Part shown: positions 1 through 11,949 of the stretch, piece by piece
Layout of the letters: every line of letters starts with the position of its first letter
Numbering within the stretch: the first letter of the stretch is position 1
Source: Adineta ricciae
Lineage: Eukaryota; Rotifera; Eurotatoria; Adinetida; Adinetidae
Assembly (NCBI GenBank): GCA_905250025.1
Contig: CAJNOJ010000066.1
Location: forward strand, 310,001 to 374,000
Direction: 5' to 3'
Length of the DNA stretch: 64,000 bases
Position numbers and translations under genes: made by a program
Notes under the pieces: model-generated
Databases searched by the model: none
The model's input: the letters and a program-made list of their open reading frames with translations, nothing else
Told to the model about the DNA's origin: nothing

Positions 1-2
1 CA

Positions 3-260
3 TGCAAGAATGCAAAACATTCCGCGATTATCAATAATGGACATACTATTTCTGTCACGCTCGAAGGCGAAAGTCCATCTGGTTTCAAATTAACCAGTGG
101 TGGTCTCGTTGGCACGTATGAATTTGTTGGTTTTCGTGCCTTGTACTATAAGAATATTGTGACAATCACTTATTCATATTCGCTTCCTTTAGGTATTGAA
201 CGAAGCAAAAACGAGATTGACTCTCGAAATGCAAGCGCAATCGTTTGTGATGACGCATAG
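3..260 (+). pseudogene. Truncated carbonic anhydrase-like copy (5' end outside window)
   Basis: An open frame from base 3 to a TAG at 258-260 encodes about 85 residues. Its first half is clearly related to the intact carbonic anhydrase just downstream: both carry 'NNGHTI' followed by a 'GG.L.GT' segment, part of the central beta-sheet of alpha-carbonic anhydrases. Where the family has the zinc-binding F-H-x-H-W segment this copy reads 'GFRALY', so both histidines are missing, and the frame stops before the third zinc ligand and the TTPPC active-site loop. A GT at about 117 and an AG at about 192 could be an intron, but joining them does not restore the missing motifs. It is most likely a decayed tandem duplicate. 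The upstream part lies outside the window, so loss of function is inferred from this fragment only. Confidence 0.6.
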
Positions 261-782
261 ACGCTAGAATAAACTGACCACATGACCTGTAACATAAAAG
301 TACAAATTCATGAATAGAATATGAGTTTGCACTTCTGGCTGCTATTCAAAATGAATCACTTGTAAGAAATATCAGGTGCACTAATGTGAAAATAATTTCA
401 TGGTAATGTGTACTAAAGAATAAGATTTATATATTAATCATGAAAAATATCAAAAGAAGGCTAGGGTATATTAATGATTTCGAAAGTTTGTTTGCGAACG
501 ATTCCACTATGTCAATGATTCTGACTATATTAATCAACACTTGTCGTAAGGTAATAGATGTGAAAAATTCCAAGCGTTAAAAGCAGACTTTAATAGTTCG
601 TAGTTAATTTACCGATGTTTTCGGCATATTTTACATGTAAAGAGAAAACTAAACAAGATCTGCATACATACTTCTATGATTTTTTTCTCAATCTGATTAC
701 TAAATCTAATTGAAACAAATACTTTTCGTGTGGAATCTTATTTCTTTCATTTGTTTAGTATTGAAAATCTTGGATTACGGAT
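261..782. other. Gap between carbonic anhydrase copies
   Basis: AT-rich spacer with no supported gene. A pyrimidine-rich tract ending in AG at 757-758, 24 bp before the carbonic anhydrase ATG, resembles a splice acceptor and may mark a 5' UTR exon or a trans-splice site. Confidence 0.5.
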
Positions 783-1750
783 ATGACTTCTCGACGAATC
801 TTGATATTGGACATGTATTACTCAACATTTATTCTAATTATGTCCAGCTTCACTATTCTTCTTCAACAATCCTATGCTTCCCAATGGAACTACGGAGATC
901 TAGGGCCTGATGTATGGAGCGATTTTTATTCAATATGTGGTAGACGTGCGCAATCACCCATCAACATCAGAACACCGTGCACAGTTTTTCAGTCATTCAA
1001 AGTCTTCACTTTCTCGTCAGCATATACTCAAACACGCAAGTTCAAACTTCTCAACAATGGTCATACTATTGTTGGCACATATATTGATACTAATCGATCA
1101 TCACCCTACGAGCTCAATGGCGGTGGTCTTAACGGAACATTCAAACTAACCAATTTCCATCTACACTGGGGTGAGAATTACAAGTCAGGAAGTGAACATC
1201 GAGTGTAAGTGAATAGATGAAATACATCATTATGCTAAGGTACTCGATTTGATGCAGGAATGGACAAAAGTATTCTGGTGAGATGCATATAGTTCATACA
1301 AACCTCAAAACTGGCCAAATGGCTGTTCTTGGTATGTTCATTCAGAGTATTACTGTCACAAGTGTTGATCAGAGCGAAAAAGATGAAGATGGTCAAAGTT
1401 TGAGATTAGTGGAGTGGCAGAAATATCTCTCTGTAATTAAAAATCTACAAAACGTGGGTGATTTCATAGAAGCTGATCTGAATCTCTCGTGGTTAGAAAG
1501 TCACAATTTGAATGACTTCTGGCGGTATCGAGGTTCGCTAACAACACCGCCATGCATCGAAGATATTATTTGGACTGTATTCAGGGCACCCATCATAGTG
1601 AAAGATGGTGAATTCCAAGTTTTACGGCATGATATTCTGATAAAAGATTTTCGTGAGCCGCAACCGCTGAATGGTCGACAAGTGTTGCAAAGTTTCAAGT
1701 CGAAAGATCAACCTTCAAAAGGTGACTATCAAAGGTGTTTGATCGAATAG
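783..1750 (+). CDS. Secreted alpha-carbonic anhydrase
   Basis: Two exons, 783-1204 and 1258-1750, separated by a 53-bp GT..AG intron; the join restores the codon for Val in 'GSEHRV-NGQKYSG'. The protein (about 304 residues) interconverts CO2 and bicarbonate. A hydrophobic N-terminus (about residues 11-30) is a probable signal peptide, so it should be secreted or surface-associated. The zinc ligands are all present: two His in 'NFHLHWG' and the third in 'EMHIVH'. The Glu of 'GSEH' and the Thr of 'LTTPPC', which form the proton-relay and substrate pocket, are also kept, so the enzyme looks active. An AATAAA polyadenylation signal lies about 50 bp after the stop. It is a tandem relative of the broken copy at the window start. 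Start chosen as the first ATG; an in-frame ATG 30 bp downstream would also leave a signal peptide. Confidence 0.92.
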
Positions 1751-2471
1751 TAATAGCGCTAGATGAATGTTTTTGTACTGACGTACGTCTATTTATTCGT
1801 AAAATAAAAATGATTTCTATTGATACTGAAAGCTAGTGATTGATAAAATAATCAGTTCGGAAAAAGAGCATATTGATCTATATCCATCAGCATGTATCAT
1901 ATCATATTAGGATAAAGAAAAACTCAGTTTTTTGCTATATTTTATATCTAGAACTGATGTTTGTAGAAAACAAAATGAGAAAATAATATTTTCATATATT
2001 TCGATCAGATACGACGAGTAGACGTGAATAGCATATTTATTTGTTTATGACCGACAATGTTCGTATTTACATTAAATGTGTACCAACGCGTTTACGAAGT
2101 GTTCTGAATGAATCAAAATTGCAAGTGTGTACGATTAGATGAATTTGAGATAAGAAAATATGGACGTATGTTTTTCTTAGTAAGATTTCTTTTCAAAATT
2201 TATTTCAATTGCGATCGTTGACTTTTTTGGCCTAAACATATCATGTCAAAAAGAAAACCAGTTATTTTAAACAAAAAAAAAAAGAATATGTCACAACGAA
2301 AAGTAGAGAGAAAAAGAGAGAGAGAGAGAGTGAGGTCAATCATCGAAAGACAATTGTGTTATTATATAAACATATACAAGAAGAATAACAAAAGAAAAGA
2401 ATTGAAATGTAATTTATATGCATTATCTGACAAATAGGTCTCTGAAGTAAATAATTAAATAGTTGAAATCT
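1751..2471. other. Convergent intergenic region
   Basis: Spacer between the tail of the carbonic anhydrase (+) and the tail of ATRX (-). It holds the polyadenylation signal near 1802 and purine-rich low-complexity sequence (2270-2335). The short open frame at 2243-2437 lies in this Lys/Arg-rich low-complexity DNA and is not credible as a gene. Confidence 0.5.
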
Positions 2472-5400
2472 TCATTGAGCATTATCAGTTTGTTCATCAT
2501 CACTTTCTAAAAGGACGACTTCGTTCGAATCTGTTGTGGGTTTCAACGAGGAATTCTTTTCCGGTGCTAAACCAAGTTCATAAGCATACTGGAGCATTTT
2601 CGTATAATCCAAGGATTGTTGATCCTCGGCTGACATCGATCGAAACAAGTCAATGTACATTTGTTGAAGTTGAGGAAGCTGAAGCATTGCTGACGATGTT
2701 AATTGCTGCTGCTGTTGTTGTAAACGCTGCGCAGTCAATTGACGAGCATCCGGTAGACGTTTGAGATTTTCATACTCTTCCAATGCTTAATGAACAAATA
2801 GCAATGAAGTAAGAAAATGAATAACATGCCGCGTGCTTTACCTTTTCGTCGTTCGTCGTCACTAAGACCTTCATCGAGCTTGTTTTCTAATAACGAGTCA
2901 TGAGAATGATATGAATGTATCCATTGATTGTGTTCATATAATAAATCGAGCAATAGGTGATCTTTTGGAACAGCATAATTAAAATCTGTGTTCGAGATGG
3001 AACGTTGTTCTGGTAGTTGTTCAGGAGTAAATTTATACAATTCTTTGATATCATTTTCGGTAAAATGACGATCTAATTGGTGGTCATCGATAACCCTAGA
3101 AGAATATAAAGCTTTCTTTTGAGATTAATGACTGTAATAATTTCCTACCGTTGAGATAAAGATTGTTTAACCACCTGCCGTTGATAGATCTTTTCTTCCA
3201 TAGTTCCCTGTGCCAAAAATCGATAGATATAAACCGGCTTCTTCTGTCCGAACCGATACGATCGAAATATTGCTTGAGTATCATGACTAAAACGAAGAAT
3301 ATTTCTCAATATCAAGTACACATACTGCTTACCTTGGATTCCAACTTGCATCGAACACGATCACTCGATTACTTCCGACTAAATTAATTCCAATACCACC
3401 GGCTAATGTCGAAATCAGAAATAATCGTGCTCGTAGATCCGATTCATCATTAAATGCTTTTGCGTAACGTTTTCTTGTCATTACATCGGTTTGACCATCC
3501 ATACGAAAATAATCCTGGTCTCGGATCCATTCCGTTGGTTGTGGAATGTATTCATTCAAATGATCATTTGTAGAAAGAATCTGACGTAGTTGTCTTCTCG
3601 CTTCACACTTCTTCTTATATTCTTGTTGATTTTGTGTGTGTAGATGATATAAAAATCGTTCGATATAATTTAATGTGTATAAACTACGTGAGAAAACAAG
3701 AATCTTATCACCGATTTCAGCGCATTTGTCGAGAATGGATTTCAGGAGGAAGAACTTGCCGCTTAATTCCGTATCAAATTCACTTGCATCGGGTAACATG
3801 TCCAAGAATGGAAACCAGAATTGTTCGCGCATTTCATTCGACCATGGCTCATCCGAATTCTCTTGTGGATCATCGTCTGTTGATTCATTCAATCGAACAT
3901 TGTTATTACCAGTATCGAAGATATCAGAATTCAGATTTATTCCATTGGATGCTTTTAACATTTGTTGTTTTTCCTTGTTCGCTGCCGTTCGACTTCGTGT
4001 TCGATAGTTTTTCACGATTTCGACTTTATTATCATCATCACTTGCATTGGATTTCGAATCGAACTCCATTTCGGGCATAACTTCGTCATCATCGTCATCA
4101 TCATCATCATCGTCTTCCTCTTCATCGTCATGTTTCGATGAGCCATTGGATGATTTGGAAACTGTCCGTTTGGATTTTTTCGTTGTTTCTGCTGCTTTGT
4201 CATCTTCATCACCGACATTATCAATTAAAAAGCCACTAAAATTTTTCTGTGATTCCTTCTGAAAATGAAAACGATTAATCGACGTTGATAAAGCAAATCG
4301 ATTTACCTTTTTTTTCTGTGTTTTCTTCTTCTTCATTTCTACCATTTCTTCATCTTCATCAGTAAACATAGCTTCTAAATCTTCATCATCGATCATGTCA
4401 TCTTCATCTCGATTCATTCGCTTTTTCCAGTGATCAACAAAATGTGGATAGAGTAAAAATGGATGTCTACAAAGCACAAATAACTCACAATCATCAATGC
4501 ACATATTCCCTCTATCTATCTTACGTCCAAATCTTCTGTAAATACTGATAATCAGCGAATAGTTTCGCTGATTTGAAATCTTTCTTCATTGTCAAAGCAT
4601 TCTGCTGCTGTTGTTGTTGCTGATATTTCAGATATAAATCATAGAGATTCGTTTGTAAATCACTTAAGCGTATATTGATAATATACTCGAATTTTGGCGG
4701 CAAATACTCTTTTAATAAGGAATAATCTTTTCGATCGATAAAACCTGTTAACAGTTCGTGTAAAACACATGCACGTCGTTTCATTAAACGCACATCGTCT
4801 TCATTCGAATCCCGGTGTTGACCATTTTGAATTGGATTCACGAAACGATTGATGTATTCCTGTTGACTACCAAGCAAATTCGGTTTTATAAAGGAAACCA
4901 TACAATAGCTACATGTGAGACAACGATTGTAAAGAGACTTCGATACAAAACAATTCGAACTTACTATTCGATAAGATTGTTCTGTAACGGTGTGCCTGTT
5001 AGGACGATACGACGAGATGTTTTGATCTTTGTTAAACATTTTGCCAGAGCTGTTTGCGCATTTTTTAAAATATGTCCTTCATCAGCGACTAAATACAAAC
5101 GAATTTAATTTATCTGTCAACTATTCATCTGAAATTACCAATAACATCGGGCCCTGGATCTACCAAACATTTGTAAGCTTGTGCTTTGATCTTTTTATTT
5201 TTCAAACCGAAACCATTGGCCAGACGGCGATACATTTCATAGCCCATAATCATAACACCGCCGTGTTCGTACCAATAGTTCAAATGTGTAACACGTAGAT
5301 TTGACTTAATAGTTGTTAATTGATAATGGTCGACAGGTGGTTCAACATCATTTAACCAAGATTCGAATTCATTGGACCAGTTCAAAGCTATGGAAAAACA

Positions 5401-6797
5401 AAAACAATCTTCTACAATCCAATCGTTGTTCATTATCGATCTTACCCGCATTGATTGGACACAGAACGAGACATGTTTTGACATTAGTTATCTGATCATA
5501 ATTCAACATTGTATGAATGAAACTGATAACTTGTAAAGTTTTCCCTAAACCCATACAATGGGCAAGAATGCAGCCACTTCCATTATGTTTTTTATTTTGT
5601 ATTGCATCAATTGATTCAAAAACATTATTCCAAAGAAATCTGATTCCATCACATTGATGTGGTTTTAAGTGTTGAACCAATTTCGGTGAAACTTCAATTA
5701 GGGGTTCGTTCGTGTTTTGATCTAATTCAAGAATTAGTCGACGATTGGAATTATTTACTTGATCATTGTCTTTGCTGACAGTATTGCTTGAGTTTTCGAT
5801 TAAAATCTCATTGTATTCTCGTTGTTTTTCAGCAATACGTTTACGACGTTCTAATTCAGCTTCTACAGCTTGTTTGGTTTGAGTATCTAATTCTTTATCA
5901 TCAATGATCTTTCGAATGTTCTTTCGACCACTTTTACGTTTCGATGGAGAATCATCTTCCTCTTCTTCGTCGTCATTTTCATCGTCATATTCAATTTTGA
6001 TATTTCCATTTTTATTTACACGATCGTCTTCGTTATCGTTTTCGACTTCATAACTTTCAGTCGTCTCACCATCATCGTCATTGGCGTTTTTAGTATGACT
6101 CAGTTCAGTATGGTTGGTATTGTCATCGTCTTCATCGTCGCTGAATTGAAACGAACATTTCTTTGCACCATTGCGAGCTTTTCCATTTTCACTATGACTG
6201 GTATTGTTATTCTTATCGGGAATGGTTAGAGCTATCGTTTCTGTGACAACGGTATTTTTCTTTTCTTCAGTTTTCCGTTTCATTTGTTTCAAAATATTCG
6301 TACGTTCACTGGATGCAGGCTTCTTTCGACGTTTTCGAGTACGTGTTGTGAGAATTTCATCACTACCATTGGAATCTTCATTAGAAGATGATGACGAACG
6401 TTGAATTTGAATACGAGTTGCTGATGCTGCTGGTTGAGTAGATACTGGTGGAGATATCTGAGCAGGTTTTACTGCAGCTGTAGACGCTGCTGGAACTTTG
6501 GTAACAGTAGAAGTATTTGCGCGATTTGTCGAAGTCTAATCAAAATAAATTCAATTAAAAAAAAACTTTCTTGGACAATTTCAAATCTTTCTCATCTGTG
6601 AGAATGTGTGTCAAAATCTATTATGAAGTAAAATAATATAAAAACTACTATACCACTGGAATATCGATATCATCACTGGACGACGATGAATTTGTCACAT
6701 TTCGTTTTAATGCAATTTTGGCCTTCTTTTTCATCGGCGATGTATCCGAATTCGACGATGAATTTAATGAACGTTTCGAATCATTAAGAGCCGACAT
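2472..6797 (-). CDS. ATRX: ATRX-type SNF2 chromatin remodelling ATPase, lacking the ADD domain
   Basis: Multi-exon gene read right to left. Exon 1 is 6797-6654, exon 2 is 6535-5446, and further exons reach the stop at 2472; the protein is roughly 1,200 residues. It belongs to the SNF2 ATPases that load histone H3.3 and keep repeats silent. After a Ser/Lys/acidic N-terminus, the helicase core has motif I 'CMGLGKTLQ', motif II 'DEGHILKN', then 'LTGTPLQNN', and in the second lobe '[17 protein letters not shown]', 'FDASWNP' and 'YRFGQ'. 'INPIQNGQ', 'RKDYSLL', '[16 protein letters not shown]' and 'HDSLLENK' are ATRX-specific rather than general SNF2. A long acidic insert with an Asp run lies between the lobes, and the C-terminus is Gln-rich. 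No cysteine-rich ADD domain precedes the core, as in fly XNP. The ATG sits 4 nt after an acceptor-like 'CTTTTCAG'. Confidence 0.93.
4087..4125. repeat. CAT/CGT trinucleotide repeat coding an Asp run in ATRX
   Basis: Imperfect tandem TCATCG/TCATCA triplets which on the minus strand encode an uninterrupted run of aspartates in the acidic insert between the two ATRX helicase lobes. Likely length-variable. Confidence 0.75.
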
Positions 6798-7245
6798 CGA
6801 TCTGAAAAGCAAAGTTAGTGCGGCCTAAAACGAAAGGGAACATGTTCGTCTGAGTTTACAATGAGATCACGAAGAGTTTAGTTATTTATTTTCAAAAAGT
6901 GATTTTATTATTTCAATTAATATACAAGAAGGAAAACACCAAAAACGAACGAAGGAAAATAACTCGTTCTAAGCTCTCTTGTTTGTTTGTTGTTTCTCTT
7001 GCATAACTATCATGTAAAACCGTCTCAAGGATGATACATTTGTTATGAAAGAAAAGAAAGAAAGAAAGAATAAACTGAAAGCCCATTGAACAACAAAACA
7101 GAAATGTGTACCACAGAGAAGATAGACGGTAATCAAGATCATATTCGAGAAAGAAAATCAAACAAGCGAAGTAGAATATAAAAAAAAGACACGAAAAGTT
7201 TTCTAAGTCGTAAAAAGTGTACTTCGTAACTGTTTTAGTTTACCT

Positions 7246-9152
7246 TTACGTCGTTAGAGAAACGTGAACTGAGCTCGGCGATGAGGATGCTGGTGGAAGA
7301 TCTATACCATCATTCGATATGTCTTCGATACAGCAATGATAATCAAGAAGGGTATTGTTGTTATTCGTCATTGGATGGCTTTCATTTGTTCGATTCAATG
7401 AAGTTAATAACGATTCATTGTCATCGTTTTCGATTATTTCTTGATACATTTGTTCACGTTCATCGGCAGTTACATCTCCGAGAATATTCATCGGTTCAGC
7501 AATGGATACGTCAGGTAGAGTCGGATGAATAGGGGGGTCATTAGACGAATAATTCACAAATGTTTCACTAACGATTGTTTTTTGCGACTGAGATATAATT
7601 GTAAAGTCATCGTCAATTGTTGATAATGTTGTTGTAGTTTCATTTAGCTTACGCGTTTGGGAGAGAATACCATTTTGACCTATGAAACGTGGTACTTGTT
7701 CACAATCTAATTCGCCATCGGCATGATCTGTTTGAGATAAGTTTCCTAACGTAAACAAATCATCATCTTCACCGATTTTAGCACGTAGTTTACGGCGGCT
7801 TTTCTGTTGATCACTATGTATGGACGGAATACTTTTCAAAGATGACGATAATTCGAATTTCTTGATTTTTCTCGATCGACCAGACTTTCGCACAGCAATT
7901 GTAGCTAAACGATAGAAAAGAATCGAATACCGCGCTTGAATCATTAGGTACAAAATGAAACCAATGATTGCCTCGCTGAAAAACCGGCCCTGGACTCATA
8001 ACAATGTAGTGCAAGTTCTTTTACTTCCGCTGGTTTTTTGGTCACAGTCAATAAAGCGTGCTGCCTCTTTTTAATCTACGTATGAAACTTTGCATCATAT
8101 AACTGCTCACTTTGTTCTATTAATAAAAGAAAAAGAAACCTTGTTTCTACTTACTCACACTTCTCATAGGTAATCAAAAATCAATTTTGCTCTACTTATA
8201 CGAGAAAAGGTGATTTTTGTCATTCTACACAATTGATTTTCTCGTCACTCATTTAAATTTCATAGAAAAAAAACAGAAATTCAACAAGTATGCTCGCCGA
8301 AGGAAACTTCGAATGCTGTCTAGTTGAATAAGCATCGACGATGTATTGTCTTGACAACCGGAGAAATCTACTTTCCGCATGACTTCATCACACAATTATG
8401 ATGTATACAAAGGATACAGCGAGAAAACACATTCGACTATGATTAATAGATGCTACGCAACAATGATATCCTAATGAGTAGATCGTCTCATCCCGACTGT
8501 TTTCTAATACGCTAAAGGCAAGGTTAGAAGCGCACTGACCTTCGTTTGCACTTGTATCCTGAGTGGATGCCAACGGTGTCTTCATTTGTCGTGAACTCTT
8601 TTTGACTGTACTTCCTTTTGAAACGATTGCTGGCAGTTTCTTCTGATTTTTCCGTTTACCACGTCTTGGCTTGGCTAAAAAATATGGGTAAAGGAGATTT
8701 TTTTTTGTAACGAGAAGAGGAATTTGCTTACCAAGTTTCCATTCCTCGGGCATATAAAGTTCCGCTTCGGCTAACGGAATGCGTTTGATACGAATAGACG
8801 GCCAAGAAAATAGCTCTTGATTTTCGATATCCTCATCCGTATGATTACTGAGAACGGTTGCTATTGGTGTATCATCTTGATGTGATGTGTCTTCGGGCTC
8901 ATGTTGACATTCATTGAAATCAGACGACTCATTCACATTTGGAGTATTTTCAGCTTAAATAGAAGGACGAATTATTGAGAATTTTTCATTTTTACCCAGT
9001 AATCTTCTCTTACGAGTCAATATATGTTCGAGTTCATTTATTTTGTCGATGATCAATTCGGTCAAATCATGATTGTTCGGGATATGTTTTGGTAACCAGT
9101 TATTCTTGAATTCATCAACCCAAAATAAAACTTTACATACGCTCATTGTCAT
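7246..9152 (-). CDS. Unrecognised basic/acidic nuclear-looking protein, 390 residues
   Basis: I do not recognise the family. Four exons fit by frame and splice sites: 9152-8996, 8953-8732, 8674-8540 and 7904-7246, with introns of 42, 57 and 635 bp. Joined length is 1,173 nt. The first ~50 residues look globular and helical, with Trp and hydrophobics, ending in 'TRKRRLL'. An acidic stretch follows, then 'KPRRGKRKNQKK' and 'RKSGRSRKIKKF', strongly basic patches that could be nuclear localisation or DNA-contact segments. The C-terminal third is Asp/Asn/Ser/Thr-rich and looks disordered. No cysteine clusters, enzyme motifs or membrane segments are visible. It lies 449 bp upstream of ATRX on the same strand. 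The ATG follows an acceptor-like 'CTCAACAATAG' by 3 nt. A chromatin or kinetochore role is only a guess from composition. Confidence 0.72.
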
Positions 9153-11076
9153 ATTCTATTGTTGAGAAAAAAAACGGGCAAATTTACAAGTTATTTTGAA
9201 ACATTCAAAACACCAATTTTTTTACATACTCATCTATTTTGAGATAAACTGCTATAAAAGGTAAGATAATTAATGTTTGATTATTTGTTTTTTTTTGTTT
9301 CTTTTGCTTATCGTTCTTTGTCGTGTTGACCAGTCAGGCAATCTGTTTATTACCGACATCGTTGTTGCATTCAATCTAGAAGAAAAAAAAAACTTCGGAA
9401 CATATAAACCAATAAGATTTGTTTCAAGTAGAGGGCGCTAAACAATGTAATGTTTCTTGCACTTCAATCTTCTTAATTGTAGAAGAAAAACTTTTTCTAA
9501 GAGTTTCAAGGGTGATAGATTTATTCATCATAAGAAGCGAATTGTATACGATCTAGCTTTTGAATCGATTAAGTAGCCCAACTGATGCGTGTATGAAAGA
9601 AGCGAGTTATATGTCAATATATGCTCGTGATTGTCAACTCCTGGAAAGCAATTTGAATTGTGTTAAAAAATGGGTCAACATCGGCAACATTTGAGCATGT
9701 GTTTTTACTGACTGGTGCGTTCTTCAGTCACAAACAAGGTCAATCGAGACGTGTTACACAATTGCAGAGAGATGTTTTCGACAGTTGACGTAAAATTTAT
9801 TGTTGGAAACGATTTGAACAGTAACCCATTGAGGACCTATTGGGTGTTCTATTCGGAATGATACAGTTTTTTACTCATCGGTGATTCCGTACTCCGGTAC
9901 GAGTAATCAAAACATATAGAAAATCTATTTAAATAAATTAGCACATTGCTTATAATAGAAATATCGAAATCGGTTCATTATATCTAGTTGTATCCAAAGA
10001 CAATGACAATATTATTAAGTTTATAATTCAAAATCAATTGCTATCATATTTCTACCCCGAAGACTTCTAATTGAATGGCTAGCGATATCCTTATCACTCA
10101 TGACGGATTGCCAGATACATAAATGTCGATTAAGTACGACGCCGTATGGCTTATTTTATATAGCTGATTGTAGGAAAATAGTTTTATCTGTATTTACTGA
10201 TAAAACACTCGAGTAATGAATTCACCGAGTAAAAACAAAAGCATAAAAACTACTTATCAAATGCAAGACAATATTTGAAAAAATCCGAAGAAAATGGGTT
10301 TCATTTCGAGAGAAAACATCAAAATAATTGTTTTCTTTTGCGCTATCAATTTTCAGACATTAATCTCCGAATGATTGAAATTTCTCTTCTCCTTGTGATG
10401 CTTTCCGGATTCTTCAGAATAGTATCTGTTATTCTTTCCAATTTCCATCGTATTTCTCGTCGTTATCATAGGTCACTGAAGCAGAATGTAACAACTTATA
10501 TATAAACAATTCCTTTTCTCTCGTCAGATAATCAATTAATCCATCTACACTTTTTCCTAATTGAGCTCAAAGATCACGAGAAAATATCGAGTTGATATTC
10601 ATGATTAAAATGATAATTTAGATTTATTTATACAATCTTTGTTTGTTCTTGACTCGTTTACACAATAATCGAAAAAAAAATGAAAAGAAAAGAAAACGTA
10701 TACAAACACAAGACGATTTGTACAGAAATGAACGTTGTGCATGAACATCTCATTTGACTAGATGGCACTCGTTTTGAAGAAAAGAAATCGAACAACAGCA
10801 TGAACGAAAAGAAGAAGAAGAAGCACAAAAAAATAATAAGTCGAATTTGTTTTGATCATTATGGAATGAAAACGACAAGAAAAGATTTGTTCGCAAGGAA
10901 TGTGAACAGAAAAGAAGATTCAAATTTACAATGCTGAATTTTTTTATACACATGCTGAGCATTGCACATTCTCGACCTCGGCCATGAAGAAAAGAAAAAC
11001 AGAAAAGAAACACGACTGAAAACTTCCACGATATGACATCAATAAATTAAATATAAACAAGAATACACTGTTCTTA
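9153..11076. other. Intergenic region without supported gene
   Basis: About 1.9 kb of AT-rich sequence between the 5' end of the unrecognised gene and the 3' end of the SPSB3-like gene. Short frames at 10275-10505 (+) and 10750-11013 (-) have no domain, coding bias or splice context. A pyrimidine-rich acceptor-like tract lies directly upstream of the 9152 start codon. Confidence 0.45.
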
Positions 11077-11935
11077 CTACAAAAGTTGCTCAATTAAATG
11101 ACGAGGTAGTAATGCATCATAAAGCTCTTTGTATCCTAAACTTTTGATGTATTTTAAACAAATCTCACGTAAATTTGAACATAATTTACATCGATGTTTC
11201 AACACCATTGTACTTTGGGCACTCGTAGATGATACTGCTGGATACAGTGACACATTCGTTGGTAGATTCCGAAACGCAATGCCCAATGATTGCTTATTGA
11301 TTGTATATGAAAGCGTTCGTGCATCAGCATCAAATTCTAGACCAATTAGAACCGGCTGTAGCGGTTCGATAGGTTCAGATAAATACTGATGCGAACTACC
11401 ATTGTGCCATAATAAACCTCGATGTGATAATCCCCACCCGTGTTCATCATTTCCAATTAGATTTATGAACGAAGAGGAGGTTAATTGTTGTTTGTTAGCT
11501 AAAATAATCATTTGATAAGCAAATAAAACGAATCTACGGCGTTAACTTACTGGCAATACCGAACATGATTGATGTACCATAGACAGCAGGCATATAGATT
11601 TCCCAATAATGTTTGCCATTCGATGGTAATGGTTGATCAGCAAGAATAACTTGCGTTGATGAACTTGTTCTTGGATGGAATAGTATTTGTTGATTGTTGT
11701 CAAGTAAAATGGTTGTGGAATCTGTTGAATGAAGTTTTACCCATTTCCAGTGACTGTCGAAACAGTTGCGACGAAAGTGATGNGAGAACGAACGAATATA
11801 CGACAGGAAATGGGAGTCTATATAGACATCTGACCATCTGTCGTCGTGTGCACGAAATTTGAAACAAAAGAATATCCACAAGTGGATAGCCACTGCTGCT
11901 GCTGTTGTTGTTGATGAGGATGATGAAGTCAATCA
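11077..11935 (-). CDS. SPSB3: SPSB3-like SPRY domain and SOCS-box protein (5' end unresolved)
   Basis: Two exons are clear: about 11935-11551 and 11498-11077, joined across a 52-bp intron so that 'FGIA' continues into 'TNKQQLTSSSF'. The SPRY domain contains 'GKHYWEIYMP', 'YGTSIMFGIA', 'DEHGWGLSHRGLLWHNG' and 'TLSYTINKQSLG', which follow the SPSB3 pattern closely. The C-terminal 'CSNLREICLKYIKS' matches the SPSB3 SOCS box. Such proteins act as substrate receptors for cullin-RING ubiquitin ligases. An undetermined base (N) at 11783 lies inside the coding exon. No in-frame ATG begins the first visible exon; the start is probably in a further upstream exon near 11950-12010 that I could not join convincingly. 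The 3' exon ends at a clean stop. Confidence 0.8.
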
Positions 11936-11949
11936 AGCGTCATTCTAAT

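Noticed and set aside
2243-2437. Small plus-strand open frame
   Set aside because: It lies in Lys/Arg-encoding purine-rich low-complexity DNA downstream of the carbonic anhydrase, with no domain or splice context.
4047-4262. Plus-strand Ser-rich open frame opposite ATRX
   Set aside because: It is the antisense reading of the Asp-coding trinucleotide repeat in ATRX.
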